Assembly (NCBI GenBank): GCA_020354025.1 | Contig: CP070638.1 | Coordinates: forward strand, 3,129,984 to 3,193,983 | Direction: 5' to 3' | Length of the DNA stretch: 64,000 nt | Origin: Fidelibacterota bacterium | Lineage (GTDB): Bacteria > Fidelibacterota > Marinisomatia > SCGC-AAA003-L08 > TS1B11 | Shown: one piece after another, positions 45,105 to 52,994 of the stretch | Position numbering within the stretch: the first letter of the stretch is position 1 | How the letters are laid out: every line of letters begins with the position of its first letter | Made by a program: the position numbers and the translations under genes | Notes under the pieces: generated by a model | Told to the model about the DNA's origin: nothing | What the model saw: only the letters and a program-made list of their open reading frames with translations | The model's database searches: none

Positions 45105-45782
45105 TTACCATATGTGAGCCGAGGCTACTACCCGCCCAATAATGAAGATTTCGGTTCCCAATTCCTTGCTGCTGACGGTAAATGGTGGATAGACAGTACC
45201 GTTTTCGCTGAACACCTGGATAAGACCGCCAGGCAGGTGCTGCACGTATTTAACCAGCAGTTCATCCTCGATGCGGATGACGTAGGCTTTGCCGCTGACG
45301 ATTTCAGTCTGGCTTAGATCTATCAAGACAAAATCGCCTTCGCGCAGGACTTTTTCCATAGAGTCACCTATCACATCCACTAAGGCCAGATTCTTCGAAT
45401 TCAGACCCCTTTCGTTGATCCAATCCCTTCTAAAGGCCACCGAGCCAACTACATCTTCGCCAACAACGAAGGTGCCGTGTCCTGCACCGACCCGGACATC
45501 ATAGCGGTTTACCAGCACCAGTTCCTGGTCTTCAGGCCGGGATAGCTCGGTGCGGAACATCCCGCCATCCCCGGTAAGCAGCCATGTTATGTTAAATCCC
45601 AGTTTATCCAGTGCGCCTACGACGCTGGATGGTAGATCGGCTCGTCCGCGCTCGTAATTGGCGATGTCATAACGCTTGAGACCAAAACGGGCAGCAAAGG
45701 TAGTCTGAGTTTCTCCCAGGTGGGTTCTAATGTATCTCAGGCGACTGCCCATTCTGGCGTGTTTATTAGTTGTAGTGACCAT
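45105..45782 (-). CDS. Phage-type repressor, HTH_XRE plus S24 LexA-like peptidase
   Basis: A 225-residue cI/LexA-type regulator. Residues about 17-66 are an XRE helix-turn-helix (LRYIRTHLGETQTTFAARFG). Residues about 100-220 are an S24 serine-lysine peptidase with Ser141 (VIGDSMEKVLREGD) and Lys178 (LLVKYV). A plausible self-cleavage Ala-Gly lies at 100-101 (VGAGHGTF). All catalytic residues are present, so RecA-stimulated self-cleavage and SOS induction are likely. It is divergent from the DUF3164 gene, with palindromes between them (45800-46006) that are candidate operators. Confidence 0.9.
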   Translation of the reverse strand: MVTTTNKHARMGSRLRYIRTHLGETQTTFAARFGLKRYDIANYERGRADLPSSVVGALDKLGFNITWLLTGDGGMFRTELSRPEDQELVLVNRYDVRVGAGHGTFVVGEDVVGSVAFRRDWINERGLNSKNLALVDVIGDSMEKVLREGDFVLIDLSQTEIVSGKAYVIRIEDELLVKYVQHLPGGLIQVFSENGTVYPPFTVSSKELGTEIFIIGRVVASAHIW

Positions 45783-46061
45783 TTCTCCTATTGCAATGAG
45801 TAATTATTACACATTACATTATCACTGGGAAAAGGTGGCATGAAACCTTCCAACAGACTTATCCAACCGGACACTTTCCTATTTTCTTTCGATAGAGAAG
45901 TATGTCTATTCCCAATATTTAGAGACAGTGCCACTGTCGGATATGCCAGCGAAGCTCCTGCCGATCGCATAATAAAACCGAATCAACGTTACCACTCGAA
46001 GGTAACAATCTGAATCGTCTGCTTCAATCCAAAAATGCAGAATCAAGGAAAAGGAGTCATT
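45783..46061. promoter_or_regulatory. Divergent control region with palindromes
   Basis: Between the repressor and DUF3164 genes lie three dyads: GTAATTATTAC (45800-45810), GACAGTG-C-CACTGTC (45924-45938, 15 bp, perfect), and GTTACC-N7-GGTAAC (45988-46006). They differ in sequence, so at most one or two are sites for the repressor. The 45924 dyad is central in the interval and the best operator candidate. Confidence 0.55.
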
Positions 46062-46775
46062 ATGACACAATCAGGTCAACAACGTAGGACAGCAGCTAGA
46101 AGTACATCGCGAGGGGTGCTGAAATCCACTGTAGATCGCCAGGGCAGTTGGATTGATGGACAAGGCCGGGCTGTACCTCCCCGGTATATTGATCCGGTGG
46201 TGAAAGCGCGGGATCGACTGGTGCGTCGCATTGCATCCAAGACGCAGCGCCTCCATGAGCAGATGTCGGTGGTGAAGGCAGAGGTGCTGGCCCTGGTGGA
46301 CGAATACCTGGCCCAGGTGGCGGCCGGGTATGACGAGAACTGGAAAGGCAACGCCGAGCTGGTCACCTTCGACGGACGGCTGAAGGTTGAGGTGAAAATT
46401 AGCGAGGCGCTGGAGTTCGATGAGCGGTTACAGCTGGCCAAACAGAAGATTGACCACTGCCTTCGCAGCTGGACCGGCAACGCCCGCGCAGAGGTGCGTG
46501 CTATCATCAACCAAGCCTTCCAGGTGGACAGTAAAGGGCGCATCAACATACGCTCCATACTCACGCTGAGGCAGCTCAAGTTCGACGATCCGGTTTGGAG
46601 CGAGGGTATGGCTCTCATTGCCGACAGCCTCCGTATCCGCACTACCCGTCGCTACGTGAATGTGTACCAAAGACACACTAGCACGGACCGCTTTGAGCTA
46701 CTGGCGCTTAACTGGAGTGCGCTGGGGGGAGTTGAAATCAAGGAAAGAGACAATGGCGATAACAGTGGGCAATAG
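46062..46775 (+). CDS. DUF3164-family protein, Mu-like phage early gene
   Basis: A 237-residue protein from ATG 46062, chosen for AAGGAG 7 nt upstream (the frame is open to 46035). The DUF3164 core is visible: SWIDGQGRAVPPRYIDPVVK near residue 33, a helical middle (VKARDRLVRRIASKTQRLHE) and the conserved KVEVKISEALEFDERLQ and IRTTRRYVNVYQR segments. DUF3164 genes are typical of the early region of Mu-like transposable phages; the function is unknown. It is followed after 63 nt by an excisionase-type HTH gene. No transposase A or B gene is near. Confidence 0.85.
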   Translation: MTQSGQQRRTAARSTSRGVLKSTVDRQGSWIDGQGRAVPPRYIDPVVKARDRLVRRIASKTQRLHEQMSVVKAEVLALVDEYLAQVAAGYDENWKGNAELVTFDGRLKVEVKISEALEFDERLQLAKQKIDHCLRSWTGNARAEVRAIINQAFQVDSKGRINIRSILTLRQLKFDDPVWSEGMALIADSLRIRTTRRYVNVYQRHTSTDRFELLALNWSALGGVEIKERDNGDNSGQ

Positions 46776-46838
46776 CACGAGTCTGTTGATCGGTGCTGGC
46801 GTTATGAATAGTGAAAAGACAAGCGAGCAGGGAGCGAT

Positions 46839-47060
46839 ATGGAGGACAACGACGGTTTCAACCTGATGATCGAGATGATCAACCGGCAGCGGCTGTATCG
46901 AACCGGGGAGGTGGCCGCTCTGATGGGTTGCTCGGTGCGCTACGTGCAGCTGCTGGTGGAGCTGGGTCATCTGGAGGCACTGCGGATGGGACGGATAATC
47001 CGCATCCCCGGTCTCTCACTGGTGCGCTTCATCGAGAAACACAAGGAGTGGGATGGGTGA
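46839..47060 (+). CDS. Excisionase/MerR-type helix-turn-helix protein
   Basis: A 73-residue single-domain DNA-binding protein. The winged HTH of the excisionase (HTH_17) type is complete: LYRTGEVAALMGCSVRYVQL for the helix-turn-helix, then the wing (LEALRMGRIIRIPGLSLVRFI). The start ATG 46839 is preceded by a weak GGGAG. It is the third gene of the phage-like module and could direct excision or regulate the early genes. Confidence 0.85.
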   Translation: MEDNDGFNLMIEMINRQRLYRTGEVAALMGCSVRYVQLLVELGHLEALRMGRIIRIPGLSLVRFIEKHKEWDG

Positions 47061-47364
47061 GATCAAATGTAAAATGAAGAGAAAGAATTTGTGGGATTAG
47101 GTGGTCGACGGTTTGTTGCTTGCTGTCAGAGGTCAGTGGATGGGTGCAGCTTCCGCACTCACCTTTGACAACACGTGTCTCCCTATCTCTCTAAAGAGAG
47201 CCGGGGAGGAGATAGCAAAGGGTGCTGTGAATGAAGCGTCTGCGAAAGCTTGGTAAAGGAATACGTCTCTCTTAGATTTTAGCGTGAAATTTCCAAAATA
47301 CTCTGAATAGGAGATGTACTGTGATAACGTATGATATTACTTTTGCATCTGAAGAGGGAACATA
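47061..47364. other. Gene-free stretch with nested inverted repeats
   Basis: About 300 bases. CTCTCT-AA-AGAGAG at 47187-47200 lies inside a longer CTATCTC/GAGATAG dyad (47183-47215), similar in style to the CT/GA hairpins at 30599 and 32696. No gene seen. Confidence 0.45.
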
Positions 47365-47607
47365 ATGGAAGAAGAGGCTAGAAGGAAGATTGCAGAGATC
47401 ATGGGAGAAATGACTTGCCCAAAAGACTTCAATTGTGCAGAATCAGGATTTGAAGAGCTGTGCAGTGCAGGAAACGTTGGATTGGAGTCATACCTCGAAT
47501 GTCTCGAACCCGATGCGAGGTACTGCACGTTTAATTTGCCTTTCGGCAACCATTATTACTGTCGATGTCCGCTCCGGATGTATCTCGCCCAGACACTGAA
47601 GATTTGA
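47365..47607 (+). CDS. Cysteine-rich mini-protein of unknown function
   Basis: An 80-residue protein with seven cysteines (18, 24, 33, 46, 54, 66, 68) and a conserved-looking layout: MTCPKDFNCAESGFEELC, GLESYLEC, then CTF-x-x-x-FG-x-x-YYCRCPLR. The even spacing suggests metal or iron-sulfur binding, or disulfides. There is no signal peptide, so metal binding is more likely. I recall similar small proteins in deltaproteobacteria, all without a function; this cannot be confirmed here. The start ATG 47365 follows a GAGGG. It is probably not part of the phage module. Confidence 0.75.
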   Translation: MEEEARRKIAEIMGEMTCPKDFNCAESGFEELCSAGNVGLESYLECLEPDARYCTFNLPFGNHYYCRCPLRMYLAQTLKI

Positions 47608-47990
47608 AATCAAGAAGGGGGTGTAGGACAATTCAATGCACTGGACTCCGAGACAGTCACTGGTACGGCCGGGGGAATAGTCTTTGAGGCTAGTGGTCCG
47701 GATACGCACTGCTGCGCCGGACAAGTCAGTTGTTAGGATTCAGCCCGATTGCTGCTGCTGAATCCCGCTCCTAGTCCTTCAGGAAGCGAGACTAAAGACG
47801 GGGCACCGTCGAGAAAACGGAAAAAGCATCAGAACCGGTTGCATGGCACTCCCCGGTATGCATTTAACGGACTGACAACAGACCAGGTATCTGGCCGTTA
47901 GTCCAGGATCCGATCCCTCCTCAAACGAAGTAGGCTTGATTAGGCCGATTCCTGTGTTAAATTGCGGCACGGGTTGTATCCAATAACTAA
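47608..47990. other. Gene-free stretch before the 48 kb RNA
   Basis: About 380 bases without a credible gene on either strand. A 63-codon minus-strand frame at 47779-47970 lacks a ribosome binding site. The promoter of the RNA at 47991-48123 should lie here, but no clear consensus is visible. Confidence 0.35.
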
Positions 47991-48007
47991 CGAAAGGAGG
48001 TGGTCCA

Positions 48008-48052
48008 TTGTCTAGTAAACATTGGGCGCTGGCCTCCGCTGGTGCGCTTTAG
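48008..48052 (+). CDS. 14-codon ORF behind an extended Shine-Dalgarno
   Basis: TTG 48008 to TAG 48052, encoding MSSKHWALASAGAL. The ribosome binding site is unusually long. Whether the peptide matters or only the ribosome binding is unknown. Confidence 0.4.
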   Translation: MSSKHWALASAGAL

Positions 48053-48086
48053 AGGCATTCGGCGCGCCAGCCGCCCAGCCTAAGCT

Positions 48087-48123
48087 GAAGCCCCCGGGCC
48101 TGTGCCGGGGGCTTCTTCGTTTA
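48087..48123 (+). terminator. Strong rho-independent terminator
   Basis: An 11-bp perfect stem GAAGCCCCCGG/CCGGGGGCTTC with loop GCCTGTG and tail TTCGTTTA. Confidence 0.85.
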
Positions 48124-48232
48124 TGGCCTGTGGTCCGTCTACGCTTCGCTGCGCCGGACTAGTAAGCAATCAATTGTCCGAGGTCCGTGATCAATCTCCA
48201 GCTCCAAATCCCAAGTCCCCAAACGATCCTCG

Positions 48233-49006
48233 CTAGGAGCCATGCCCTTCACCCTCCCCGGCCATTATCTCGTGGGCGAGGTCGCGGTAGTCGCGGGCGC
48301 CTGTGCATTGACTGTCGTAGAGGGTGATGGGCTGGCCTTGTGAGGGTGCTTCGGCCAGGCGGACATTCTCCCGGATTTCCACTTTGAATACGAGGTCGCC
48401 GAAGCGGCTGCGCAGTTCCTGTACTATGTTCTTGGAGTGACGGGTCCGGGAATCCACGCGGCAAGCCAGGATGCCGGTGATCCGCAGTTCGGGATTCAGG
48501 TGGTTCCTGAGACTCTCCACTGAGGTGATGACCCGATCCACACTAGGCAAGGCTAGGTGGTGGGCTTCTATAGGGATCAGCACTTCCTCGACGCCGATCA
48601 GGGCGTTGGCTGTCAGGATGCCCAGGGCTGGGGGACAATCCACGATCAGGTAATCCCATTGGCCGTGTGGGAGGGACGTCATGGTCTTACTGAAGATCTG
48701 CACCGTACCCACTTCCCAGGACAGAACCTTTTCGGCGCCGAGGAGCCAGGTAGAGGCCGGCACCAGGTTTACGCCCATTACGGCGGTCGGACGTACCAGT
48801 TCTACCAGGGAACGAACGCTGATGAATATATCGGCAATACCCCGGCCGGCATCCTTAATACCAAACCAATTGGTGGCCGTTCCCTGGGGGTCCATATCCA
48901 CCACCAGCACCCGCCGCCCGTACTCCGCTATGGCTGCCGAGAGGCTGACGGTTGTGGTGGTCTTGCCGCTGCCGCCTTTCTGATTGAAAACCGCGATGCT
49001 TCTCAC
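48233..49006 (-). CDS. ParA/Soj-family ATPase, orphan
   Basis: A 257-residue deviant-Walker ATPase. KGGSGKTT is at 10-17 (with the signature Lys10), the switch VDMDPQGTATNWFG follows, and Walker B is LIVDCPPALGILT. ParA proteins form dynamic gradients that segregate DNA or position large cargo, normally with ParB. No parB gene or parS-like site is visible nearby, so this is an orphan, either a cargo-positioning type or one acting with a distant ParB. The start ATG 49006 lacks a strong ribosome binding site. It is convergent with the putative RNA. Confidence 0.9.
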   Translation of the reverse strand: MRSIAVFNQKGGSGKTTTTVSLSAAIAEYGRRVLVVDMDPQGTATNWFGIKDAGRGIADIFISVRSLVELVRPTAVMGVNLVPASTWLLGAEKVLSWEVGTVQIFSKTMTSLPHGQWDYLIVDCPPALGILTANALIGVEEVLIPIEAHHLALPSVDRVITSVESLRNHLNPELRITGILACRVDSRTRHSKNIVQELRSRFGDLVFKVEIRENVRLAEAPSQGQPITLYDSQCTGARDYRDLAHEIMAGEGEGHGS

Positions 49007-49067
49007 GGGATAACGTCTCGTCCGGCACGGTTATTAAGCCGGTAAACAGCCAAACCAGATCTCTTAG

Positions 49068-50309
49068 TTAGTATACCGCCTGTCCTTTAGAATCGGTCTT
49101 GATGAGCCATAAGTCGCCGCTACCGGCACCGAAGGAGTAGGTCTGCCCGGCAATGATATAGCCACCATCGGTAGTAGGCTGCACCGAAAGCCCGAAATCC
49201 AGGCTGTGGCCGCCGTAGGTGCGGTTCCATTCCTCCTGTCCGTCAGCGTCGGTCTTGATCAGCCAGATATCGCTACTCCCGGCACCGAAGGAAAGGGTTG
49301 TGCCTACGAGAATATAGCCACCGTCAGGGACTTCGTGGACTGTATTCCCCCAATCCCATTCCGGGCCGCCGAAGGTCCTGGTCCAATCTGTGCGGCCATC
49401 AGGCCCCAGCTTAATCAGCCATACATCACTCTCGCCCGCCCCGGAAGAAGTCGTGGAACCCACCACGATATACCCTCCATCAGAGGTCGTCTGTACAAAG
49501 TGGCCTTCTTCGTAGCCCTTGCCTCCAAACATCAGCCTCCATTGCGCTGTCCCGGCGGAGTCGGTCTTTATAAGCCAGAGATCATCGTTGCCAACACTGC
49601 CAGATATCGTCGCCCCGGTTATAATGTAACCGCCGTCAGCGGTAGGTTGAATACAGTTGCCGTAGTCGTTCTCGATCCCACCATAGGTGCGATTCCACTC
49701 CTCAGTCCCTCGGGCGTCGGTCTTAACGAGCCAGAGGTCGCCGCCACCGGCTCCGCGTGAGTCGGTCCAGCCGGTGATGATAAAGCCGCCATCGCTTGTC
49801 TGCCGGACAGAACGGCCCCAGTCCCAGCCGCCGCCACCAAAGGTTTCGCTCCATAGCCGCCGCCCGTTGCCATTGGTCTTTATCAGTTGCACATCATAAT
49901 TGTTGGGACCCGACGATAGTATGGTGCCAACGATGATGAATCCACCGTCAACGGTTTCCTGGAGAGATTCCCCGCCCTCGTACTGGCCTGTGGCAATCCC
50001 AAAAGTCCGGGACCATTGCTCCGCGCCTTCCGGGTCTACCTTTACCAGCCAGGTGTTCCAGTCCCCATCACCGAAGGAAGCAGTCATACCGGTGATTATG
50101 TAGCCGCCGTCGCTAGTCTGTTGCACGCAACTGCCCTCATCCAGGTTATCGCCACCGAATGTACGCCTGAAACTGATCTGACGCCGAGGAAACTGCGAAG
50201 GTTCGGCCCCGTAAAGTACAGCCCCTACGTCCGTCCTGACGGTGGGCAGGAAAACAAGGTACACCAGAAAACCAAAGCCGAACTGATTTAGTACTGTCCT
50301 GGTTGGCAT
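49068..50309 (-). CDS. Secreted seven-repeat beta-propeller protein
   Basis: A 413-residue protein with a signal peptide (about 1-30) and then seven tandem repeats of about 50 residues filling the rest. Each reads R-T-F/Y-G-G..., S/T-x-DGGYIIxGxT, SxGAGxxDxWLIK, TDxxGxxxW. Seven units fit one complete seven-bladed propeller. Repeats 3 to 7 are very similar, indicating recent internal duplication. Similar delta-60-type repeat proteins are secreted by FCB bacteria; the ligand is unknown. It lies upstream of parA on the same strand, 61 nt away, but a link is not obvious. Confidence 0.85.
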   Translation of the reverse strand: MPTRTVLNQFGFGFLVYLVFLPTVRTDVGAVLYGAEPSQFPRRQISFRRTFGGDNLDEGSCVQQTSDGGYIITGMTASFGDGDWNTWLVKVDPEGAEQWSRTFGIATGQYEGGESLQETVDGGFIIVGTILSSGPNNYDVQLIKTNGNGRRLWSETFGGGGWDWGRSVRQTSDGGFIITGWTDSRGAGGGDLWLVKTDARGTEEWNRTYGGIENDYGNCIQPTADGGYIITGATISGSVGNDDLWLIKTDSAGTAQWRLMFGGKGYEEGHFVQTTSDGGYIVVGSTTSSGAGESDVWLIKLGPDGRTDWTRTFGGPEWDWGNTVHEVPDGGYILVGTTLSFGAGSSDIWLIKTDADGQEEWNRTYGGHSLDFGLSVQPTTDGGYIIAGQTYSFGAGSGDLWLIKTDSKGQAVY

Positions 50310-50373
50310 GGCCTAAGTTACAAACTATGAACCATGCCGTCTTGATTTTTACCGTATATGTGGAATAGCTGTT

Positions 50374-50388
50374 CTCCCTGCGAGGGAG
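50374..50388. repeat. CTCCCT-GCG-AGGGAG hairpin
   Basis: A small perfect hairpin between the propeller gene and the disordered-protein gene. Similar CT/GA hairpins are at 30599, 32696 and 47187. No T-run. Confidence 0.5.
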
Positions 50389-50466
50389 GAAATCCTTATG
50401 CCGGCAGGCGTGGTATGGTAGACTGGGGAAATGTAACTGACGTGTGAAAAGGGAGACTGGTAGAAG

Positions 50467-52443
50467 CTATCGGATAAACAGCTCCATCACGGTACGGCGC
50501 TCATTGGGTTCGCTGGTCCGGTTTTCCATTTGCTGAAGTTCGTAGGCCGTGACGGCTCTTGCCTGTAACTGCTCAAACTCCTCGGTCTCTTCTCCAGGCG
50601 GAGCCAGCGGCCTGGCTTCATTGGCCTGGTTTTCGGTGAAGACCTCTCGCGGGGGTCTACCTTCTGCAGCGCCTGGCGGGGCGGCTTCCGGTGGGACCGC
50701 TTCAGGCGGGTTCACTCCGGGACCGTTCTCTTCTTCCTCCCCCGTTTCAGCAGTGAAACCAGCCCTAAGAGCCTGAGGTGCTTCTGGTGCTCCTCCGGGT
50801 CTACCGACCTGTCCGGGTTCGCCGGCTCCTGGACGCGCGACTGCCGGATTGGCCTCAGCAGGTCCCGGGGCTGCAGCGGGTATCTCCCGAGCTGCTCCCG
50901 GTGGAGGTTCAATTGGCGCTGGGACTGTGGCTCTTAGCTCCGCGTCTGCCGCCTCAGCGGGAGTAGCCCTTATAGCGGCGGCTCGCTCACTGGGTGTTTC
51001 CGGTGGCTCCGGTGTCGGAGGAGCTGGATTTGCAGTCGGTTCCTCCTCTTCTAATGCGGCCTGAAGATCGGCCAGCCTTGGAACAGCCTGACCTGGATTA
51101 CCGCCCAGCGGTGCTGCTGGTTCGTTTACTAGGAGGTTCGGTGCTTCCGGTTCCAGAGGATTTGCGGGTGGGGTAACACCCAACGCAGGTGCGGCAGCGG
51201 GCCGGACATTCTCACCGATTCCCCCTCCAGGCCCTTCAGTCGCGGCACCTGTGAGACGGTTGGCCGGTATCGCCTGCTGACCAGGATTCACCTGTCCTAC
51301 CAGTGGTCGTTGCTCGAGTCGAGTATTGCCAATTCCACCCTGGTCAAGCGCGCTCCGACCAGCACCCAACGGAGTCTGCTGGTCTGTGGTAAGGAAGTCG
51401 TTTTCCAGTCTGTTGGTTTGGTTGCCCGCATTAGTCACCCGCCGGATATCATCGGTACCTACTCCAGCACGCAATGCGTTGTCAGATTCATCCAGGGCTC
51501 CGGGATTTCCCCGTCTAACTAGTTCACCTTGCTCCAGCTGGGTAGTGCCGATCCTGTTCCCACCACGCGTGATACGGTTAGCGGCCAGCGGTGTTCGCTG
51601 ATCGGTGTTGAGGATATTGTTTCCCGGATTCTCCACACGCCTTTGCACTCGCGCTAGTGGACCTTGTTCGGGTCGTGTAACGCCAGCATCCCCCTGTCGA
51701 ATCAGAGCGGCACCAGCACCAAAACCTGGTCGTTCTGCGGGATTATTGCGGCTAGCAGGTGCCGTGTTTCTGCCTATGGCCAATCCCTGGTTGGCTGCGT
51801 CAGCGGGCGTGGTCACTAGGTTGGCTGGTCCCCGGTTCATGTTGAGGGCGTTGCCCAGGGCGGTCTGTTCAAAGCTGGCCGCCATACGAATGCCATCCAG
51901 TCGGGGAGGCTCCCGGTTGGCAATGATAGTTGGTTGGGCACCGGCCTGAAACCCGGGTCGTTCGGCTGTCCTTGCCGCGGTAGGAGCCGCAGCGGCTCCC
52001 GCGCCACCACCTCTGCCCTGCCGGGTACCGCGTTCAAGTCCAACGGGAATGGTCACAACTCCGCGTCGTTCCTCACCACCGCCTCCGGCTTGTCCGGCCT
52101 GGTTAGCTTCACGGAAACCCGGCAATGCCTGACGGAACTGCTGTCGCAGTGCGGCGCGGCCACGCGGGGCTGCTTCGGCGTCTCGATCCGGCTCTGCCGC
52201 TGCCTCCGGTTCGCGGGTCTCAGCGGTACGTCTTGCTCGCTGACTGAGTTCTACGAGGAAGGCGGGTCTCGGGCGTTGCCGTTCACGGGCAAAGGCAGCC
52301 CTTAACTGACCCCTTCCCCTTCTGCGTCCTGGACGGGTGACCTCTTCGGCCTGATCGGAGTTATTCTCCTCAGTAGGCTCAAAAACCGGGGTTGGATTGA
52401 ACCCGGCTACCTGGTCAGTGAGATTGATTGTATCGGTCATCAC
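50467..52443 (-). CDS. Large low-complexity, probably disordered protein
   Basis: A 658-residue protein dominated by Pro, Ala, Gly, Arg, Glu and Asn with almost no Cys, Trp or Tyr, no signal peptide and no membrane segment. An N-terminal stretch (1-120) alternates basic and acidic runs; the middle (about 250-400) has decayed tandem repeats of the kind LNTDQRTPLAANRI, LTTDQQTPLGAGRS and RLEQRPLVGQ; the C-terminal third is Pro/Ala/Glu-rich, ending in an ordered-looking helix (AVTAYELQQMENRTSEPNER, ending MELFIR). The frame is uninterrupted over 2 kb, so it is under selection as protein. Family unknown; a structural or scaffolding role is conceivable. Confidence 0.6.
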   Translation of the reverse strand: MMTDTINLTDQVAGFNPTPVFEPTEENNSDQAEEVTRPGRRRGRGQLRAAFARERQRPRPAFLVELSQRARRTAETREPEAAAEPDRDAEAAPRGRAALRQQFRQALPGFREANQAGQAGGGGEERRGVVTIPVGLERGTRQGRGGGAGAAAAPTAARTAERPGFQAGAQPTIIANREPPRLDGIRMAASFEQTALGNALNMNRGPANLVTTPADAANQGLAIGRNTAPASRNNPAERPGFGAGAALIRQGDAGVTRPEQGPLARVQRRVENPGNNILNTDQRTPLAANRITRGGNRIGTTQLEQGELVRRGNPGALDESDNALRAGVGTDDIRRVTNAGNQTNRLENDFLTTDQQTPLGAGRSALDQGGIGNTRLEQRPLVGQVNPGQQAIPANRLTGAATEGPGGGIGENVRPAAAPALGVTPPANPLEPEAPNLLVNEPAAPLGGNPGQAVPRLADLQAALEEEEPTANPAPPTPEPPETPSERAAAIRATPAEAADAELRATVPAPIEPPPGAAREIPAAAPGPAEANPAVARPGAGEPGQVGRPGGAPEAPQALRAGFTAETGEEEENGPGVNPPEAVPPEAAPPGAAEGRPPREVFTENQANEARPLAPPGEETEEFEQLQARAVTAYELQQMENRTSEPNERRTVMELFIR

Positions 52444-52994
52444 TCAACTTATGGTCAAAACGTCCGATAATAAGAAAGCCAACAACTGGAAGGACCGACA
52501 ACCAGGGATGTTTAAGCCACATTCGTCAGAACCTTCCGGTTGTTGGCCTCTTATAATACAAACCATTGCTTCTCAAGACACAGCTCCTGTCTCAGGTGCT
52601 GTGCCCTGTCGCTCTACCGGTGTTTAAACGTATATAAGAATTCCGGCAAATGCAAGCTTTATTTAGCCTATTTCGGGGTAATTGCTGTAATTTCATACAC
52701 TCCTGTATCCGCAGGTCCCCCCTCGGTTTCTGTGCCACTATTCACAAGCATGCCCTCGCTGGCAATTATTATATCGACAGATCTTTAAATGTAGCAAAAG
52801 CCGAAATGCTGGAAAATATTACAGCCTATAACACCATCTGCCAATAACCTGAAGAAGCCTTCCTCATTCTCGTATTTAGCAGCCAGACAGGTGTTTCTCT
52901 GTTTAATTTCTTTTTTGCAGCTAGATTCAGCCTGGTTATGCACCTCGGCTATCTCGGGTGGCTTATTGAATGATTATAATAGGGGACTTACACG
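52444..52994. other. Intergenic stretch with a long imperfect inverted repeat
   Basis: About 550 bases. 52470-52493 and 52532-52554 form an inverted repeat of about 22 bp (GCCAACAACTGGAAGG-like arms with one G-U pair). The rest is AT-rich and empty. Confidence 0.5.

Larger units (their letters stand above)
47991..48123 (+). ncRNA. Candidate structured RNA with super-SD, 14-codon ORF and terminator
   Basis: 47992-48006 (GAAAGGAGGTGGTCC) is complementary to the last 15 nt of 16S rRNA, with only one G-U pair. Eight bases after the core begins a 14-codon frame (TTG 48008, MSSKHWALASAGAL, TAG at 48050). The frame overlaps the left arm of a ten-bp hairpin (48024-48033 with 48066-48076, one bulge). 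A terminator follows (48087-48123). The downstream gene, parA, is on the other strand, so this is a stand-alone unit: an orphan leader, a small-peptide gene or a regulatory RNA. I know no named family. Confidence 0.55.

Noticed and set aside
47779-47970. A 63-codon minus-strand frame before the 48 kb RNA
   Set aside because: No start signal, and nothing in the peptide resembles a protein fold or export signal.
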